Positions 1 to 8,910 of a stretch of DNA of 34,440 bases are shown piece after piece. Below the pieces are notes generated by a model. It was not told the origin of the DNA, did no database searches, and was given only the letters and a program-made list of their open reading frames with translations. The stretch is from Sphingobacteriia bacterium (lineage in GTDB: Bacteria > Bacteroidota > Bacteroidia > J057 > RFSG01): NCBI GenBank assembly GCA_009924095.1, contig RFSG01000018.1:1-34440 (forward strand). The letters are read 5' to 3'. How positions within the stretch are numbered: position 1 is the first letter of the stretch; the number at the start of each line of letters is the position of its first letter. A program made the translations under genes and the position numbers.

Positions 1-1
1 C

Positions 2-124
2 GCTGTAAATATTGCCTTAGAAAATGCCGAAGCAAGGGCAAAAGAGGAAATGGCAAAAATCACCAAGGATAAAATACCAAATATTCCTGGGCTTAATTTA
101 TCCAACCTCGGTTTTCCGGGATGA
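2..124 (+). CDS. YbaB/EbfC-like nucleoid-associated protein, C-terminal fragment
   Basis: This open frame enters from the left edge, so only the last 40 residues are visible. They contain a charged helix (ALENAEARAKEEMAKITKD) followed by a Pro/Gly/Leu-rich tail (IPNIPGLNLSNLGFPG). That layout, a helix with the pattern A..KAKEEMAKIT and then a short glycine-leucine tail, is how small YbaB/EbfC DNA-binding proteins of about 100-110 residues end. Family members form dimers that bind DNA non-specifically. The TGA stop (122-124) overlaps the ATG of the next gene in an ATGA arrangement, so the two are probably translationally coupled. The family call rests on a short tail without catalytic residues; another helical protein is possible. 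Confidence 0.6.
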   Translation, partial: AVNIALENAEARAKEEMAKITKDKIPNIPGLNLSNLGFPG

Positions 125-1203
125 TTCAAAACATTGCAGGGCATGAAAACCCTTTAGTGACGGTAGTTTTATTAAACTGGAATGGTCAACGTTTATTGGC
201 ACAGTTTCTACCTGCGTTACTTCGAACCACCTATTCTCCTATTGAAATCGTAGTTGCCGACAATGGATCTACAGATAATTCAATACATTTTCTTGAATCA
301 GAATACCCGCAAGTAAGGATATTAAAATGGAGCGAGAACCTAGGTTTTACGGTTGGGAACAATTCTGCTTTACCCTATATATCCTCTCCGTATTTTGTAT
401 TGTTAAATACTGATGTAGAAGTAACGCCTGGGTGGCTGGACGGGATGGTGAAAATTATGCAGGGTTTTCCGGAAGTTGCAGCTATTCAACCTAAAATATT
501 ATCCTGGGGCGAACCCGATAAATTTGAATATGCTGGCGCTGCTGGTGGGTTTTTAGATTATTTAGCATTTCCCTTTTGCAGAGGTCGGGTCTTTCAACAT
601 TTAGAAACAGATGTTGGGCAATATGATGAAACCTGTGAAATTGCCTGGGCGAGCGGGGCCTGTATTTTATTAAGAAAATCAGTGGTAGAAGAACATGGTT
701 TGTTCGAACCATCCTTTTTTGCACACATGGAGGAAATTGATTTGTGTTGGAGACTTAGAAATCATGGGCACAAAATTTTATGCTTTCCCTTTTCTGTGGT
801 GTATCATGTTGGAGGGGGAACTTTGTCAAAAGAAAATCCCAAAAAAACATATTTAAATTTTCGCAATAGTTTAATGACCTTGCTGTTAAATTTACCTGCG
901 CACCAATTAATTCCTAAAATATTTATTCGAATGATTTTGGATGCTGTGTATACTGCAAAAGAAGTATTAAACGGAAAATTTTATTTGATTTCTTTAATGT
1001 TCAACGCACATATTCATTTTTATCAACATGTTCCTTATTTATTGAAACAAAGAAAAAAGTATTACCCCAATGGTGTACCTAAAAAATTACCGAATACAGG
1101 AATATTAAACAAACTTATGATTGTTCAACACTTTATTTTAGGCGTAAATAGCTTTAAAGAAGTTGCGGGATTAATAAATTATCAAATCAATAAAAACAAA
1201 TAA
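121..1203 (+). CDS. Glycosyltransferase family 2 (rhamnosyltransferase-like)
   Basis: This 360-residue protein is predicted to transfer a sugar from a nucleotide-sugar donor onto a cell-surface glycan or lipid-linked acceptor at the cytoplasmic face of the membrane. The GT-A fold signatures are in order: VTVVLLNWNG near residues 13-22, the donor-binding ADNGSTDNS at 46-54, the metal-binding NTDVE at 96-100, the acceptor-side SGACILLRK around 178-186, and EEIDLCWRLR at 204-213 carrying the likely catalytic acid. The C-terminal third (about 240-340) is aromatic, hydrophobic and basic, as in WbbL/RfbF-like enzymes that lie on the membrane. The start overlaps the previous stop (ATGA). The stop abuts the stop of the convergent glycosyltransferase with no spacer. 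The exact donor and acceptor cannot be read from sequence. Confidence 0.9.
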   Translation: MIQNIAGHENPLVTVVLLNWNGQRLLAQFLPALLRTTYSPIEIVVADNGSTDNSIHFLESEYPQVRILKWSENLGFTVGNNSALPYISSPYFVLLNTDVEVTPGWLDGMVKIMQGFPEVAAIQPKILSWGEPDKFEYAGAAGGFLDYLAFPFCRGRVFQHLETDVGQYDETCEIAWASGACILLRKSVVEEHGLFEPSFFAHMEEIDLCWRLRNHGHKILCFPFSVVYHVGGGTLSKENPKKTYLNFRNSLMTLLLNLPAHQLIPKIFIRMILDAVYTAKEVLNGKFYLISLMFNAHIHFYQHVPYLLKQRKKYYPNGVPKKLPNTGILNKLMIVQHFILGVNSFKEVAGLINYQINKNK

Positions 1204-1209
1204 TTATTT
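1198..1209. repeat. Palindrome across abutting convergent stop codons
   Basis: AAATAATTATTT is a perfect 12-bp palindrome centred exactly between the TAA of the plus-strand glycosyltransferase (1201-1203) and the TAA of the minus-strand one (1204-1206). It has no G or C, so a hairpin would be weak. An A/T-rich tract follows on the plus strand. It may be part of a shared transcription end, or it may simply reflect two back-to-back TAA codons. Confidence 0.4.
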
Positions 1210-2373
1210 TATTTTTATTCCCCAAGATTCTATTAACAATTTCTGTGTGTTTATTTCTGGATTATAAATTTCTTCGAATTTATCTAACCATGCTAACATA
1301 GCACCATCGAGTTCTCCTGAACATAATAAATTTAATTTTTCTAATAAAGAGGGTGCAGATATAAAACATAGCGCTTCTGCTTCAAGCCCAGAACCAACAA
1401 CGGTTTCAGGACTGCATAAAATCCGCTTTCCTGCTGCCAATGATTCTAATAACTTTATCTTCACTCCGGATCGCTGACTTCCGGGCAATAATACAATGTC
1501 GGCTTCTGCTAACAAGGGTTCCATTACCCCTGGATCTGAAATTTGTTTTACCATCATCCCAGATGGAATAAATAATTTTGCTTTAGATAGTTGTTTTCCT
1601 GCTAATGTTAATTCGAATGGTTTAGAAAAATTTTTTAATGCAGATATTAACCATTTAGCAGCTACTCGATTTTCTAAAACATTAAAATTTCCATGATACA
1701 ACAATTTTAATTTCCCTTTAGAAATGGAAGATAATGGATTATTTTTAGGTGTATTATATTTTACATAAGCAGGTAACCAATACGTATTTGGATTTAAATG
1801 CTTAATGTGTTGGGTATCTTCTGTGCTAATGCAATAAATAGCATCAAATAAGGGCAAAACCTGTTGTTCATATTTTCTCAACCGAACAAATTCAGCTTTG
1901 AAATAGGCTTTTCGAAAGGGGTTTTTTTCTTTAATAAATAATTCATGATAATAATGAGACTCTATATTATGTGATCTTAAATATAATTTTTTATTAGGAT
2001 AAAATCTTTTCAAGTATTGAATGCTTGAAGTGGTGTGCAATCCTTCAAACCATACCGGACAATTCTGTTCCTTTAGTGACTTCAACAAATCTGGATGGGA
2101 ACGAGAATAGATCATGTAAGGGTTAGATTGCAATCCTCCACTTAACATTGGTTTACGTAAATAATAATTTACAGATGTAGCCCAATTTAATAGTATTGAA
2201 GGATTGGGGTGACGGTCTCTTGTAAAAACCTCTAGGTTGAGCCTTAATCCTGCTTGGTGCAATGACTTTATTCTGTAATGAATATCTATCACACCTCCAT
2301 AAGTAGGATAAGAAGGATCATCTAAACAAATAATTTGTAGGGAAGCGGGTAACACTTGAACAAATTTACACAT
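1204..2373 (-). CDS. Glycosyltransferase, GT4-like (GT-B fold)
   Basis: This 389-residue protein looks like a GT-B retaining glycosyltransferase. The N-terminal half holds a donor-independent Rossmann domain beginning LQIICLDDPSYPTYGGVIDI, where the YGGV segment resembles the usual glycine loop. The C-terminal half has LLYHGNFNVLENRVAAKWL (the start of the nucleotide-binding domain), ADIVLLPGSQRSGVKIKLLE near 295-315, and ESLAAGKRILCSPETVVG. The SGVKIKLLE..AAG block corresponds to the E-x7-E donor-binding region of family 4. It probably builds surface polysaccharide. It is divergent from the purN side and convergent with the family-2 enzyme, so it is likely a one-gene transcript. The start used is the ATG complement at 2371-2373. 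Its substrate is unknown. Confidence 0.78.
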   Translation of the reverse strand: MCKFVQVLPASLQIICLDDPSYPTYGGVIDIHYRIKSLHQAGLRLNLEVFTRDRHPNPSILLNWATSVNYYLRKPMLSGGLQSNPYMIYSRSHPDLLKSLKEQNCPVWFEGLHTTSSIQYLKRFYPNKKLYLRSHNIESHYYHELFIKEKNPFRKAYFKAEFVRLRKYEQQVLPLFDAIYCISTEDTQHIKHLNPNTYWLPAYVKYNTPKNNPLSSISKGKLKLLYHGNFNVLENRVAAKWLISALKNFSKPFELTLAGKQLSKAKLFIPSGMMVKQISDPGVMEPLLAEADIVLLPGSQRSGVKIKLLESLAAGKRILCSPETVVGSGLEAEALCFISAPSLLEKLNLLCSGELDGAMLAWLDKFEEIYNPEINTQKLLIESWGIKIK

Positions 2374-2400
2374 TGCTTTTTAATGCCTATTGCCATTATT

Positions 2401-2414
2401 TTTTACATGTAAAA
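2401..2414. promoter_or_regulatory. 14-bp palindrome in the divergent purN/glycosyltransferase spacer
   Basis: TTTTACATGTAAAA is a perfect inverted repeat lying about midway in the 70-bp spacer between the two divergent start codons (2373 on minus, 2444 on plus). Its position would suit an operator for one or both genes. No regulator is identifiable and A/T-rich palindromes arise by chance, so this is only a candidate site. Confidence 0.3.
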
Positions 2415-2443
2415 GAGTGTTTGCTTTTTATCAATTTTACCTA

Positions 2444-3037
2444 ATGAATTCTTCAGAAAAAATTGGGATATCCATTTGGGGCTCGGGCACTGGTTCGAAT
2501 GCTCAAGTGTTAATAGATTTTTTTTCTGATAATACTTGGGGAGAAATTCGATTAATCGTGTGCGACCGCCCCTGTTACTTGGCCGATCGTGCTGTTAATC
2601 AAAATTTTCCACTTTGGTTACCTTCCGAACAGGATAGAAAAAACCCCAATAAAATTTTAGAACAAATGTCACAACACAATATTCAAGTTGTGGTTTTAGC
2701 GGGATACCTTAGAAAAGTAAACCCCTTGTTTTTAAAATCCTTTACTGGCCTTGTCCTTAATTTGCATCCCTCATTATTACCAGCCTATGGGGGAAAGGGT
2801 ATGTATGGATCTGCCGTTCATTCCGCTGTAATCGAAGCTAAAGAAGTAGAATCTGGAATAACTATTCATGAGGTTTCTGATGAATATGATACAGGAACCA
2901 TCTGGAGACAGGAAAAAATTAAAATTAACTCCGAATGGGATGCTCTGGATTTAGCTAAAGAAATTCAAAAACTTGAACATAAATTTCTGCCCATCGTGGT
3001 TCAGGATGCTTGTAAAAAAATCCTACATAAACAGTAA
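2444..3037 (+). CDS. purN: Phosphoribosylglycinamide formyltransferase
   Basis: PurN transfers the formyl group of 10-formyltetrahydrofolate to glycinamide ribonucleotide, the third step of purine synthesis. Starting at ATG 2444 gives 197 residues, close to the family's roughly 190-212. An upstream TTG at 2390 would add 18 residues (FFTCKRVFAFYQFY...) with no counterpart before the first strand, so I prefer the ATG. Visible signatures are the phosphate-binding WGSGTGSNAQ (residues 12-21), NLHPSLLPAYGGKGMYG from 106, and HEVSDEYDTG. The catalytic trio Asn106, His108 and Asp149 is intact, matching Asn106/His108/Asp144 of the E. coli enzyme. purH follows after 26 bp, so the two purine genes are probably co-transcribed. 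Confidence 0.95.
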   Translation: MNSSEKIGISIWGSGTGSNAQVLIDFFSDNTWGEIRLIVCDRPCYLADRAVNQNFPLWLPSEQDRKNPNKILEQMSQHNIQVVVLAGYLRKVNPLFLKSFTGLVLNLHPSLLPAYGGKGMYGSAVHSAVIEAKEVESGITIHEVSDEYDTGTIWRQEKIKINSEWDALDLAKEIQKLEHKFLPIVVQDACKKILHKQ

Positions 3038-3063
3038 TATATATTTACCTTTACGGGTTGTTA

Positions 3064-4569
3064 ATGGAAGAAAAAAAAGTGCTTGGTTCTGTCCTGATTT
3101 CGGTGTATCATAAGACCGGACTCGAGTCTCTATTAGAACAATTTCAAAAATCAGGTGCCCAACTTATTTCAACAGGAGGTACGGCTGAATGGTTGCGAAC
3201 TCAAAATTATTCGGTTACGGAAGTTTCCTCCTTGACCGATTTTCCGGAAATATTAGAAGGAAGAGTTAAGACATTACATCCCGTAATTTTTGGAGGGATC
3301 TTAGCTAAACGTAATACCCCATCTCATTCTGAAGAATTAACAGAACATCATATTCAAGAAATAGATTTTGTCGTGGTTGATTTGTATCCTTTTGAGGAAG
3401 CACTCAAAAATCCAGAAACCACTCCAGAGCAACAAATAGAAAAAATAGATATTGGGGGCGTGGCGTTAATTCGGGCGGCCGCGAAAAACCATGACGCTGT
3501 GGCGGTAATATCTCATTCCAGTCAATATTCTACTGTTTCCGATTGGTTGAAAAATCAACCCGAGGGTCTAACTCTATCTCAACGCAAACAATTAGCTGGG
3601 GAAGCATTTGCGATTACCGCTAAATATGATCAATTAATTTCAACTTGGTTTCAACAAGGTCCTGATTTTATTCAATCGCTTAGATATGGAGAAAACCCAC
3701 ATCAATCGGCAACTTGGATAAAAAACCCAAATGACAAAATTGAAGTACTCAGCGGAAAAGCCTTATCCTATAATAACCTTTTAGATTTAGAAGCCGGTAT
3801 TTCTTTAATCCGTGAGTTTAAGTCTGTTGCTTCTCCGGTATTTGCAATTCTAAAACATACCCAACCTTGTGGGGTTGCTTTGGGTTCAACTGTAAGTGAA
3901 GCTTGGGAAAGAGCATTACAATGTGATCCCACCTCTGCATTCGGAGGAATATTAATTACCAATACAAAAATAAATCTTGAGGTTGCTCAAAAAATCAAAG
4001 AGATCTTTTTTGAAGTATTATGTGCCCCGGATTTTGAACCGGATGCTTTTGCATTATTATCCACCAAGACTAATCGTATCTTAATAAAAGATAGTGGGTT
4101 TGATTTACCCGAAAATCAATATCGGTCTTTATGGAGTGGAAGTTTGGAACAAAGCTCCAATTTAAAAATTAGTGCGGTTGAAAATCTAAAACTGGTTTCG
4201 GGAACCTTCAACTTAAATAATCCTGATATCTCTTTTGCTGAGATTTGTGTGAAACATCTTAAATCTAACGCAATCGCAATCGTAAGTAATGGTCAATTAA
4301 TTGGGAAAGGTTCAGGCAGGACCTCAAGAGTTGAAGCCGTAAAGGGTGCGCTTGAATCTGCTGCTGCCCATAACTTTTCTATTAAGGGTTCGATATTGGC
4401 ATCAGATGCATTCTTTCCTTTTCCCGATAGTCTTAAAATGGCAGCAGATGCTGGCATTTCTTGTATATTACAACCTGGTGGTTCTATTAAAGATGAAGAA
4501 AATATCCGATTCTGCAATGAACATCAGCTTTCCATGGTTTTTACTGGTATTCGACATTTTAAACATTAA
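3064..4569 (+). CDS. purH: Bifunctional AICAR transformylase / IMP cyclohydrolase
   Basis: PurH performs the last two steps of IMP synthesis: formylation of AICAR and ring closure. ATG 3064 gives 501 residues; a TTG two codons earlier (3058) is less likely. The N-terminal cyclohydrolase (MGS-like) domain shows SVYHKTGLESL (13-23), STGGTAEWL (36-44), EILEGRVKTLHPVIFGGIL (62-80) and IDIGGVALIRAAAKNH (128-143). The transformylase domain shows LRYGENPHQ (207-215), the catalytic Lys264-His265 in AILKHTQPCG, DPTSAFGGIL, GKGSGRTSRVEA and the closing FTGIRHFKH. All catalytic blocks are present and the length is normal, so the enzyme should be functional. It follows purN and is 17 bp upstream of mreB, an arrangement I associate with Bacteroidota chromosomes. 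Confidence 0.97.
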   Translation: MEEKKVLGSVLISVYHKTGLESLLEQFQKSGAQLISTGGTAEWLRTQNYSVTEVSSLTDFPEILEGRVKTLHPVIFGGILAKRNTPSHSEELTEHHIQEIDFVVVDLYPFEEALKNPETTPEQQIEKIDIGGVALIRAAAKNHDAVAVISHSSQYSTVSDWLKNQPEGLTLSQRKQLAGEAFAITAKYDQLISTWFQQGPDFIQSLRYGENPHQSATWIKNPNDKIEVLSGKALSYNNLLDLEAGISLIREFKSVASPVFAILKHTQPCGVALGSTVSEAWERALQCDPTSAFGGILITNTKINLEVAQKIKEIFFEVLCAPDFEPDAFALLSTKTNRILIKDSGFDLPENQYRSLWSGSLEQSSNLKISAVENLKLVSGTFNLNNPDISFAEICVKHLKSNAIAIVSNGQLIGKGSGRTSRVEAVKGALESAAAHNFSIKGSILASDAFFPFPDSLKMAADAGISCILQPGGSIKDEENIRFCNEHQLSMVFTGIRHFKH

Positions 4570-4586
4570 GCGCAAGGCTTACACTC

Positions 4587-5609
4587 ATGAGATTATTTGA
4601 TTTTTTCTCAACCGAAATCGCCATTGATTTGGGAACAGCCAATACCCTGATCATGCATAACGACCAAGTAGTAGTGGATGAACCCTCTATTGTGGCGTTG
4701 GACCGTCAAACCGGAAAAGTATTGGCTATCGGAAGAGAAGCCCAGCAAATGCATGGCAAGGAACATGAAAACATCAAAACGGTACGACCTTTAAAAGATG
4801 GCGTTATTGCCGACTTTACGGTTGCTGAGCATATGATCAGGGGAATGATTAAAATGATAAATACAGAAAAGCGGTTGTTCAACACCTCTCACCGTATGGT
4901 CATTTGTATTCCCAGTGGTATTACAGAAGTAGAAAAAAGAGCTGTAAAAGATTCTGCTGAACATGCTGGGGCAAAAGAAGTGTACCTGATTCATGAACCT
5001 ATGGCCGCAGCCATTGGAATCGGAATTAATGTTGAAGAGCCCATCGGTAATATGGTGGTAGATATTGGCGGTGGTACTTCAGAAATTGCTGTTATTGCTC
5101 TTTCCGGTATTGTTTGTGATCAAAGTATACGCGTGGCCGGAGATGATTTTAATAATGACATTCTGGATTATATGCGTCGCCAACATAGTATGGTGATAGG
5201 TGAAAGAACCGCGGAAAAAATTAAAATTGAAGTGGGTGCCGCTATTCCTGAATTAAGCGCCCCCCCACAAGATATTCAAGTGCGGGGAAAAGATGTGATG
5301 ACCGGAATCCCTAAAACCATTACCATCTCCTATAAAGAAGTTGCACATGCACTCAATAAATCAATAGCAAAAATTGAAGATGCTATTTTACGTGCACTGG
5401 AATTAACACCCCCTGAGTTATCTGCTGATATTTATGAAAGAGGGATTCATTTAACCGGTGGGGGAGCATTATTAAGAGGGCTTGACCAAAAAATTTCCGA
5501 CAAAACAAAATTACCCGTTCACGTGGCCAAAGATCCTTTAAGAGCGGTGGTAAGAGGTACTGGTATTGCCTTAAAAAATATCGACAAATTTAAATTCCTG
5601 ATGACCTAA
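4587..5609 (+). CDS. mreB: Rod shape-determining protein MreB (bacterial actin)
   Basis: MreB is an actin-fold ATPase that forms membrane-attached filaments and steers the lateral wall synthesis machinery. The 340-residue length is typical. The N-terminus MRLFDFFSTEIAIDLGTANT joins a short membrane-binding segment to the phosphate-1 loop (DLGTANT, 14-20). The phosphate-2 loop VVDIGGGTSEIAVI begins at about 157, the connecting segment IHEPMAAAIGIGI precedes it, and the adenosine-binding LTGGGALLRGL sits near 295. It opens a tightly packed series: 17 bp after purH, 9 bp before mreC, then mreD, mrdA and rodA with gaps or overlaps of a few bases. The five genes are most likely translated from one mRNA. 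Confidence 0.98.
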   Translation: MRLFDFFSTEIAIDLGTANTLIMHNDQVVVDEPSIVALDRQTGKVLAIGREAQQMHGKEHENIKTVRPLKDGVIADFTVAEHMIRGMIKMINTEKRLFNTSHRMVICIPSGITEVEKRAVKDSAEHAGAKEVYLIHEPMAAAIGIGINVEEPIGNMVVDIGGGTSEIAVIALSGIVCDQSIRVAGDDFNNDILDYMRRQHSMVIGERTAEKIKIEVGAAIPELSAPPQDIQVRGKDVMTGIPKTITISYKEVAHALNKSIAKIEDAILRALELTPPELSADIYERGIHLTGGGALLRGLDQKISDKTKLPVHVAKDPLRAVVRGTGIALKNIDKFKFLMT

Positions 5610-5618
5610 GCCTCCGAA

Positions 5619-6482
5619 ATGGAAAGGCTATTTCAACTCCTTTTTAAACTTAGAAATGCGCTGTTATTTCTTATTCTAGAAATAATTTCACTTCTTTTTT
5701 TATTTAATAATAATCGTCAACAACAAGAAGTTTATTTAACTTTTGTACAAGATCTTGCAGCAGAAGCCCAGGTTTTACGTACTGACTTTTTTGCATACTT
5801 TAATTTAAGAAATGAAAATGAAAAATTATTATATCATAATCAAAAATTAAGGGAAGCCTATTTAAAAATTAAATCAGAATTAGAAACCTATAAATACTTT
5901 TTGCCGCTTAAACCAGAATATCGCCTAATTCCCGATAGTTTAATGCCCAAAAATGGATTTAGATTTATCCCTTGCCAGGTAATAAATAACACTTTAGAAA
6001 GAAGTTATAATTATTTAACCTTAAATAAAGGGTATAAAAATGGGATCCAAAAAGGAATGGGTATTATAACAGATGAAGGAGTAATGGGAATGATTATCGC
6101 GGTTAGTGAAAACCACTCGGTAGCGATGAGCATTCTAAACAAAAACTTTCGGTTAAGCGCAAAAATATTTGGAGAAAACTTCTTTGGTTCTATCTCTTGG
6201 AAAGGAGGAAACCCGGCTTATGCCACCCTCGAATATATTCCCTTACACGTAGACATCAGAAAGGGCGACACGATTGTAACTTCTGGGTTTAGCAGTATAT
6301 TTCCAGAAGGATATATGATCGGAATCATTGACCATTTTGAAGAAAATAACGAAGATGGGTTTTATGAAATTTCAGTTAAGTTAAACTCTGCTCCCGGTAA
6401 AGCTTGGCATGTTTATGCGCTCGCGAATGTTTACCGTAATGAAATAGACACCTTAGAAGCGCAGACTAAAATATTTCAGTAA
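5619..6482 (+). CDS. mreC: Rod shape-determining protein MreC
   Basis: MreC is a bitopic periplasmic scaffold that activates PBP2 and links it to MreB and MreD. The 287-residue product has a short cytoplasmic N-terminus, one membrane segment (about residues 12-30, ALLFLILEIISLLFLF), a helical coiled-coil-prone stretch (about 45-90), and then the beta-barrel region (about 110-275) with the family-like GYKNGIQKGMGIITDEGVMG and ILNKNFRLSAKI blocks and FGSISWKGGNP. The start lies 9 bp after mreB and the end 2 bp before mreD, consistent with one transcript and coupled translation. Sequence conservation in this family is low, but position and architecture agree. Confidence 0.93.
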   Translation: MERLFQLLFKLRNALLFLILEIISLLFLFNNNRQQQEVYLTFVQDLAAEAQVLRTDFFAYFNLRNENEKLLYHNQKLREAYLKIKSELETYKYFLPLKPEYRLIPDSLMPKNGFRFIPCQVINNTLERSYNYLTLNKGYKNGIQKGMGIITDEGVMGMIIAVSENHSVAMSILNKNFRLSAKIFGENFFGSISWKGGNPAYATLEYIPLHVDIRKGDTIVTSGFSSIFPEGYMIGIIDHFEENNEDGFYEISVKLNSAPGKAWHVYALANVYRNEIDTLEAQTKIFQ

Positions 6483-6484
6483 AT

Positions 6485-6997
6485 ATGGATATTCTTTTAT
6501 ATTCTTTTTTTGCATTTATCTATTTATTAATACAAACTACATTGTTTAATCAAATGGTTTTATTCAGCATAGCTTTACCTCAAGTGCATTTGTTGTTTTT
6601 ATTAATGTTGCCCTTTAGAATTAGTTTTACTTGGACTTTATTAATTGCCTTTGGATATGGGCTTGCCTATGATTTTTTATCCAGCAATGTAGCCATCGGT
6701 TTAGGCGCTTTTTCTTCTGTTTTGTTGGTAACCCTGCGGGAAGGTTGGCTGAATTTAGCCGTCCCTAAAATTTATTACGACAGTCGGGAGGAATTGGTTT
6801 TACCTTCGCTTCCGATTAATCAATTATTGCTTTTTATTGCACCGTTATTATTTATTTACTTGATCGTTTATTATTTCATGGATGGGATTGGTAATTTTGA
6901 TTTGGGAATGGTTCTTTTAAAAACATTCTCTGGTTTTATTTACACTCTTTTTCTATCTACTATTTTAATTATCCTCTTTTATTCAGGTAAAAGATAA
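6485..6997 (+). CDS. mreD: Rod shape-determining protein MreD
   Basis: MreD is the polytopic membrane subunit of the elongasome that binds MreC. This 170-residue protein is almost entirely hydrophobic, with about five predicted membrane segments (near residues 4-20, 28-45, 52-75, 110-132 and 142-166). The LLIAFGYGLAYDFLSSNVAIGLGAFSS stretch is typical of the family's conserved G-x-x-x-D-x-x motif in the middle of the protein. It is assigned chiefly from position between mreC and mrdA, size and topology. Its TAA stop shares one base with the ATG of mrdA (TAATG), so translation of PBP2 is probably coupled to it. Confidence 0.88.
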   Translation: MDILLYSFFAFIYLLIQTTLFNQMVLFSIALPQVHLLFLLMLPFRISFTWTLLIAFGYGLAYDFLSSNVAIGLGAFSSVLLVTLREGWLNLAVPKIYYDSREELVLPSLPINQLLLFIAPLLFIYLIVYYFMDGIGNFDLGMVLLKTFSGFIYTLFLSTILIILFYSGKR

Positions 6998-8910
6998 TGA
7001 ATGATTTAAAAATTAGAAGCCAAATTTATTTAGGAATAATTGCAGCTGTCTTTTTTCTTTTTATTATTCGTTTGTTTTTTCTCCAAGTAATTAGTGGAGA
7101 TTTTTCCATGTCAGCAAGTAAAAATTTAATTAAAAAAATAGTAATTCAACCCGCAAGAGGTATTATTTATGATAGAAAAGGAAGAATTTATGTAACCAAC
7201 ACCCCTATTTTTGATTTAATGGTTGTTCCGGAAGAACTCAACTTTCCTGATAGTGCTGAATTCGAAAATGTATTTGTAAATACTTTACAAACAGAACCTG
7301 GTGAATTATGGAAAAACATTAAAACTGCTGCTAAATACAATAAAAAGAAACCTTCAATTCTTGAAAAACAAATTGATGCCAGCAAGTTTACCACCTTACA
7401 AGAAAAATTATGGGAGTTTGAAGGATTACAAACCATCGTGCGAAATACCCGTGATTATAAATTTGAAGCTGGCGCTAATTTTCTAGGATATATTTCTGAA
7501 GTAAGTAAATCTGATTTATCGAAATTTGAATATTATTCCCAAGGAGATTTAATTGGTAAAACAGGTATTGAAAAATATTATGAAGAATTATTAAGAGGAA
7601 AAAAAGGCGTTCGTTCGGTAATGGTGGATGTACATGGCCGTGAAGTGGGAACCTTTGATGAAGGAAAACATGATGTAAAACCGGAAAAAGGAAAAGATTT
7701 ATTAATTGGGGTAGATGCCGATTTACAATTATTTGCAGAGGAATTATTACAAAATAAAGTAGGAAGCATCGTAGCGATAGAACCTTCTACTGGCGAGATT
7801 TTAGCTTTTGTTTCCGCGCCATCTTATAATCCTAATTTATTATCAGGAGGTATTTTACCGGTTAATTATAAAAAGTTAAAACAAGATTCGTTATTGCCTT
7901 TATTTAATAGACCTTTAATGGCCATGTATCCTCCTGGTTCTGTATTTAAATTATTAAATGCTTTATTGGCTTTACAAGAAGGAACTATTTTGCCGAATAC
8001 AAATTATGGTTGTGCCATGGGGTTTTTAAGAAATGGAGGTCGTCCTGCTTGCCACTCCCACCCTAGTCCTACTCAGGTGTCTTCTGCCATTCAATATTCT
8101 TGTAATGCTTATTTTGCTTCGGTCTATATTGATATGTTAAATCATAATAAATATAGAGATGTATATGAAGGATATGATACCTGGAGAAAATACATGAACC
8201 AATTTGGATCGGGAAGAAAAATCGGTATTGATATCCCAAACGAAAAACCAGGTATGTTACCCAGAAAAAAATATTATGATAATGTATATGGAATAAATAG
8301 ATGGAAAGCCATGGCAACTGTTTCTAATTCCATCGGGCAAGGGGAAGTATTGATGACCCCTTTACAAATGGCAAATGCGGTTGCGGTTATTGCTAACCGA
8401 GGATATTATATTGCTCCTCATTTTTTGAAAAAAATATTTGATGCTACAAGTGGAGAAACACAACAATATCAACATTTCGATACCATAAAAGTACCGATTA
8501 GAAAAGAATATTTTGAATTGGTAATTGATGCCATGGAACAAGTGGTGCTGGCAGGTACTGCCCGTTTAGCCTATCTTCCTACCATTTCTGTTTGCGGAAA
8601 AACGGGAACCGCACAAAATCCTCACGGAGAAGATCATTCTGTATTTATTGCCTTTGCTCCTAAAGAAAATCCTAAAATCGCTATTGCGGTTATTGTTGAA
8701 AATTCAGGATTTGGTGGAACCTGGGCCGCCCCTATTTCTTCGCTGGTAATTGAAAAATATTTAACAGGGAAAATTGCTGATCAAAATAAATTAAATAGAA
8801 TTTTAACTGCTGATTTTATTCGAAACCCCTTTAGTGCAAAACCACCTAAAAGAAAAACAGTGGTTAATCCTATTCCGCTAAATACTTCACAACCTGCTAA
8901 TGGAGCGTAA
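6997..8910 (+). CDS. mrdA: Penicillin-binding protein 2 (elongation transpeptidase)
   Basis: PBP2 cross-links peptidoglycan during cell elongation, acting in the periplasm on strands polymerised by its partner RodA. The 637-residue protein has an N-terminal membrane anchor (about 10-30), a class B PBP pedestal region starting with RGIIYDRKGRIYVTN, and a transpeptidase domain in which all three active-site motifs are visible: Ser315-V-F-Lys318 (PPGSVFKLL), Ser368-Cys-Asn370 (SCN), and Lys535-Thr-Gly (CGKTGTAQNPHG). The catalytic serine is Ser315. The C-terminal 40 residues are a basic, Pro-rich tail. The ATG overlaps the mreD stop and the 3' end overlaps rodA by 11 bp, so stoichiometric translation of the PBP2-RodA pair is likely. 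Confidence 0.97.
   Translation: MNDLKIRSQIYLGIIAAVFFLFIIRLFFLQVISGDFSMSASKNLIKKIVIQPARGIIYDRKGRIYVTNTPIFDLMVVPEELNFPDSAEFENVFVNTLQTEPGELWKNIKTAAKYNKKKPSILEKQIDASKFTTLQEKLWEFEGLQTIVRNTRDYKFEAGANFLGYISEVSKSDLSKFEYYSQGDLIGKTGIEKYYEELLRGKKGVRSVMVDVHGREVGTFDEGKHDVKPEKGKDLLIGVDADLQLFAEELLQNKVGSIVAIEPSTGEILAFVSAPSYNPNLLSGGILPVNYKKLKQDSLLPLFNRPLMAMYPPGSVFKLLNALLALQEGTILPNTNYGCAMGFLRNGGRPACHSHPSPTQVSSAIQYSCNAYFASVYIDMLNHNKYRDVYEGYDTWRKYMNQFGSGRKIGIDIPNEKPGMLPRKKYYDNVYGINRWKAMATVSNSIGQGEVLMTPLQMANAVAVIANRGYYIAPHFLKKIFDATSGETQQYQHFDTIKVPIRKEYFELVIDAMEQVVLAGTARLAYLPTISVCGKTGTAQNPHGEDHSVFIAFAPKENPKIAIAVIVENSGFGGTWAAPISSLVIEKYLTGKIADQNKLNRILTADFIRNPFSAKPPKRKTVVNPIPLNTSQPANGA

Noticed and set aside
2390..2443. 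An N-terminal extension of PurN from TTG 2390.
   Set aside because: The added residues have no equivalent in the PurN fold, and ATG 2444 sits right before the first strand with catalytic spacing equal to the E. coli enzyme.
5515..5530. A CACGTG core inside mreB as a further parS site.
   Set aside because: The flanking bases do not fit the consensus beyond the core hexamer, and it lies in coding sequence.
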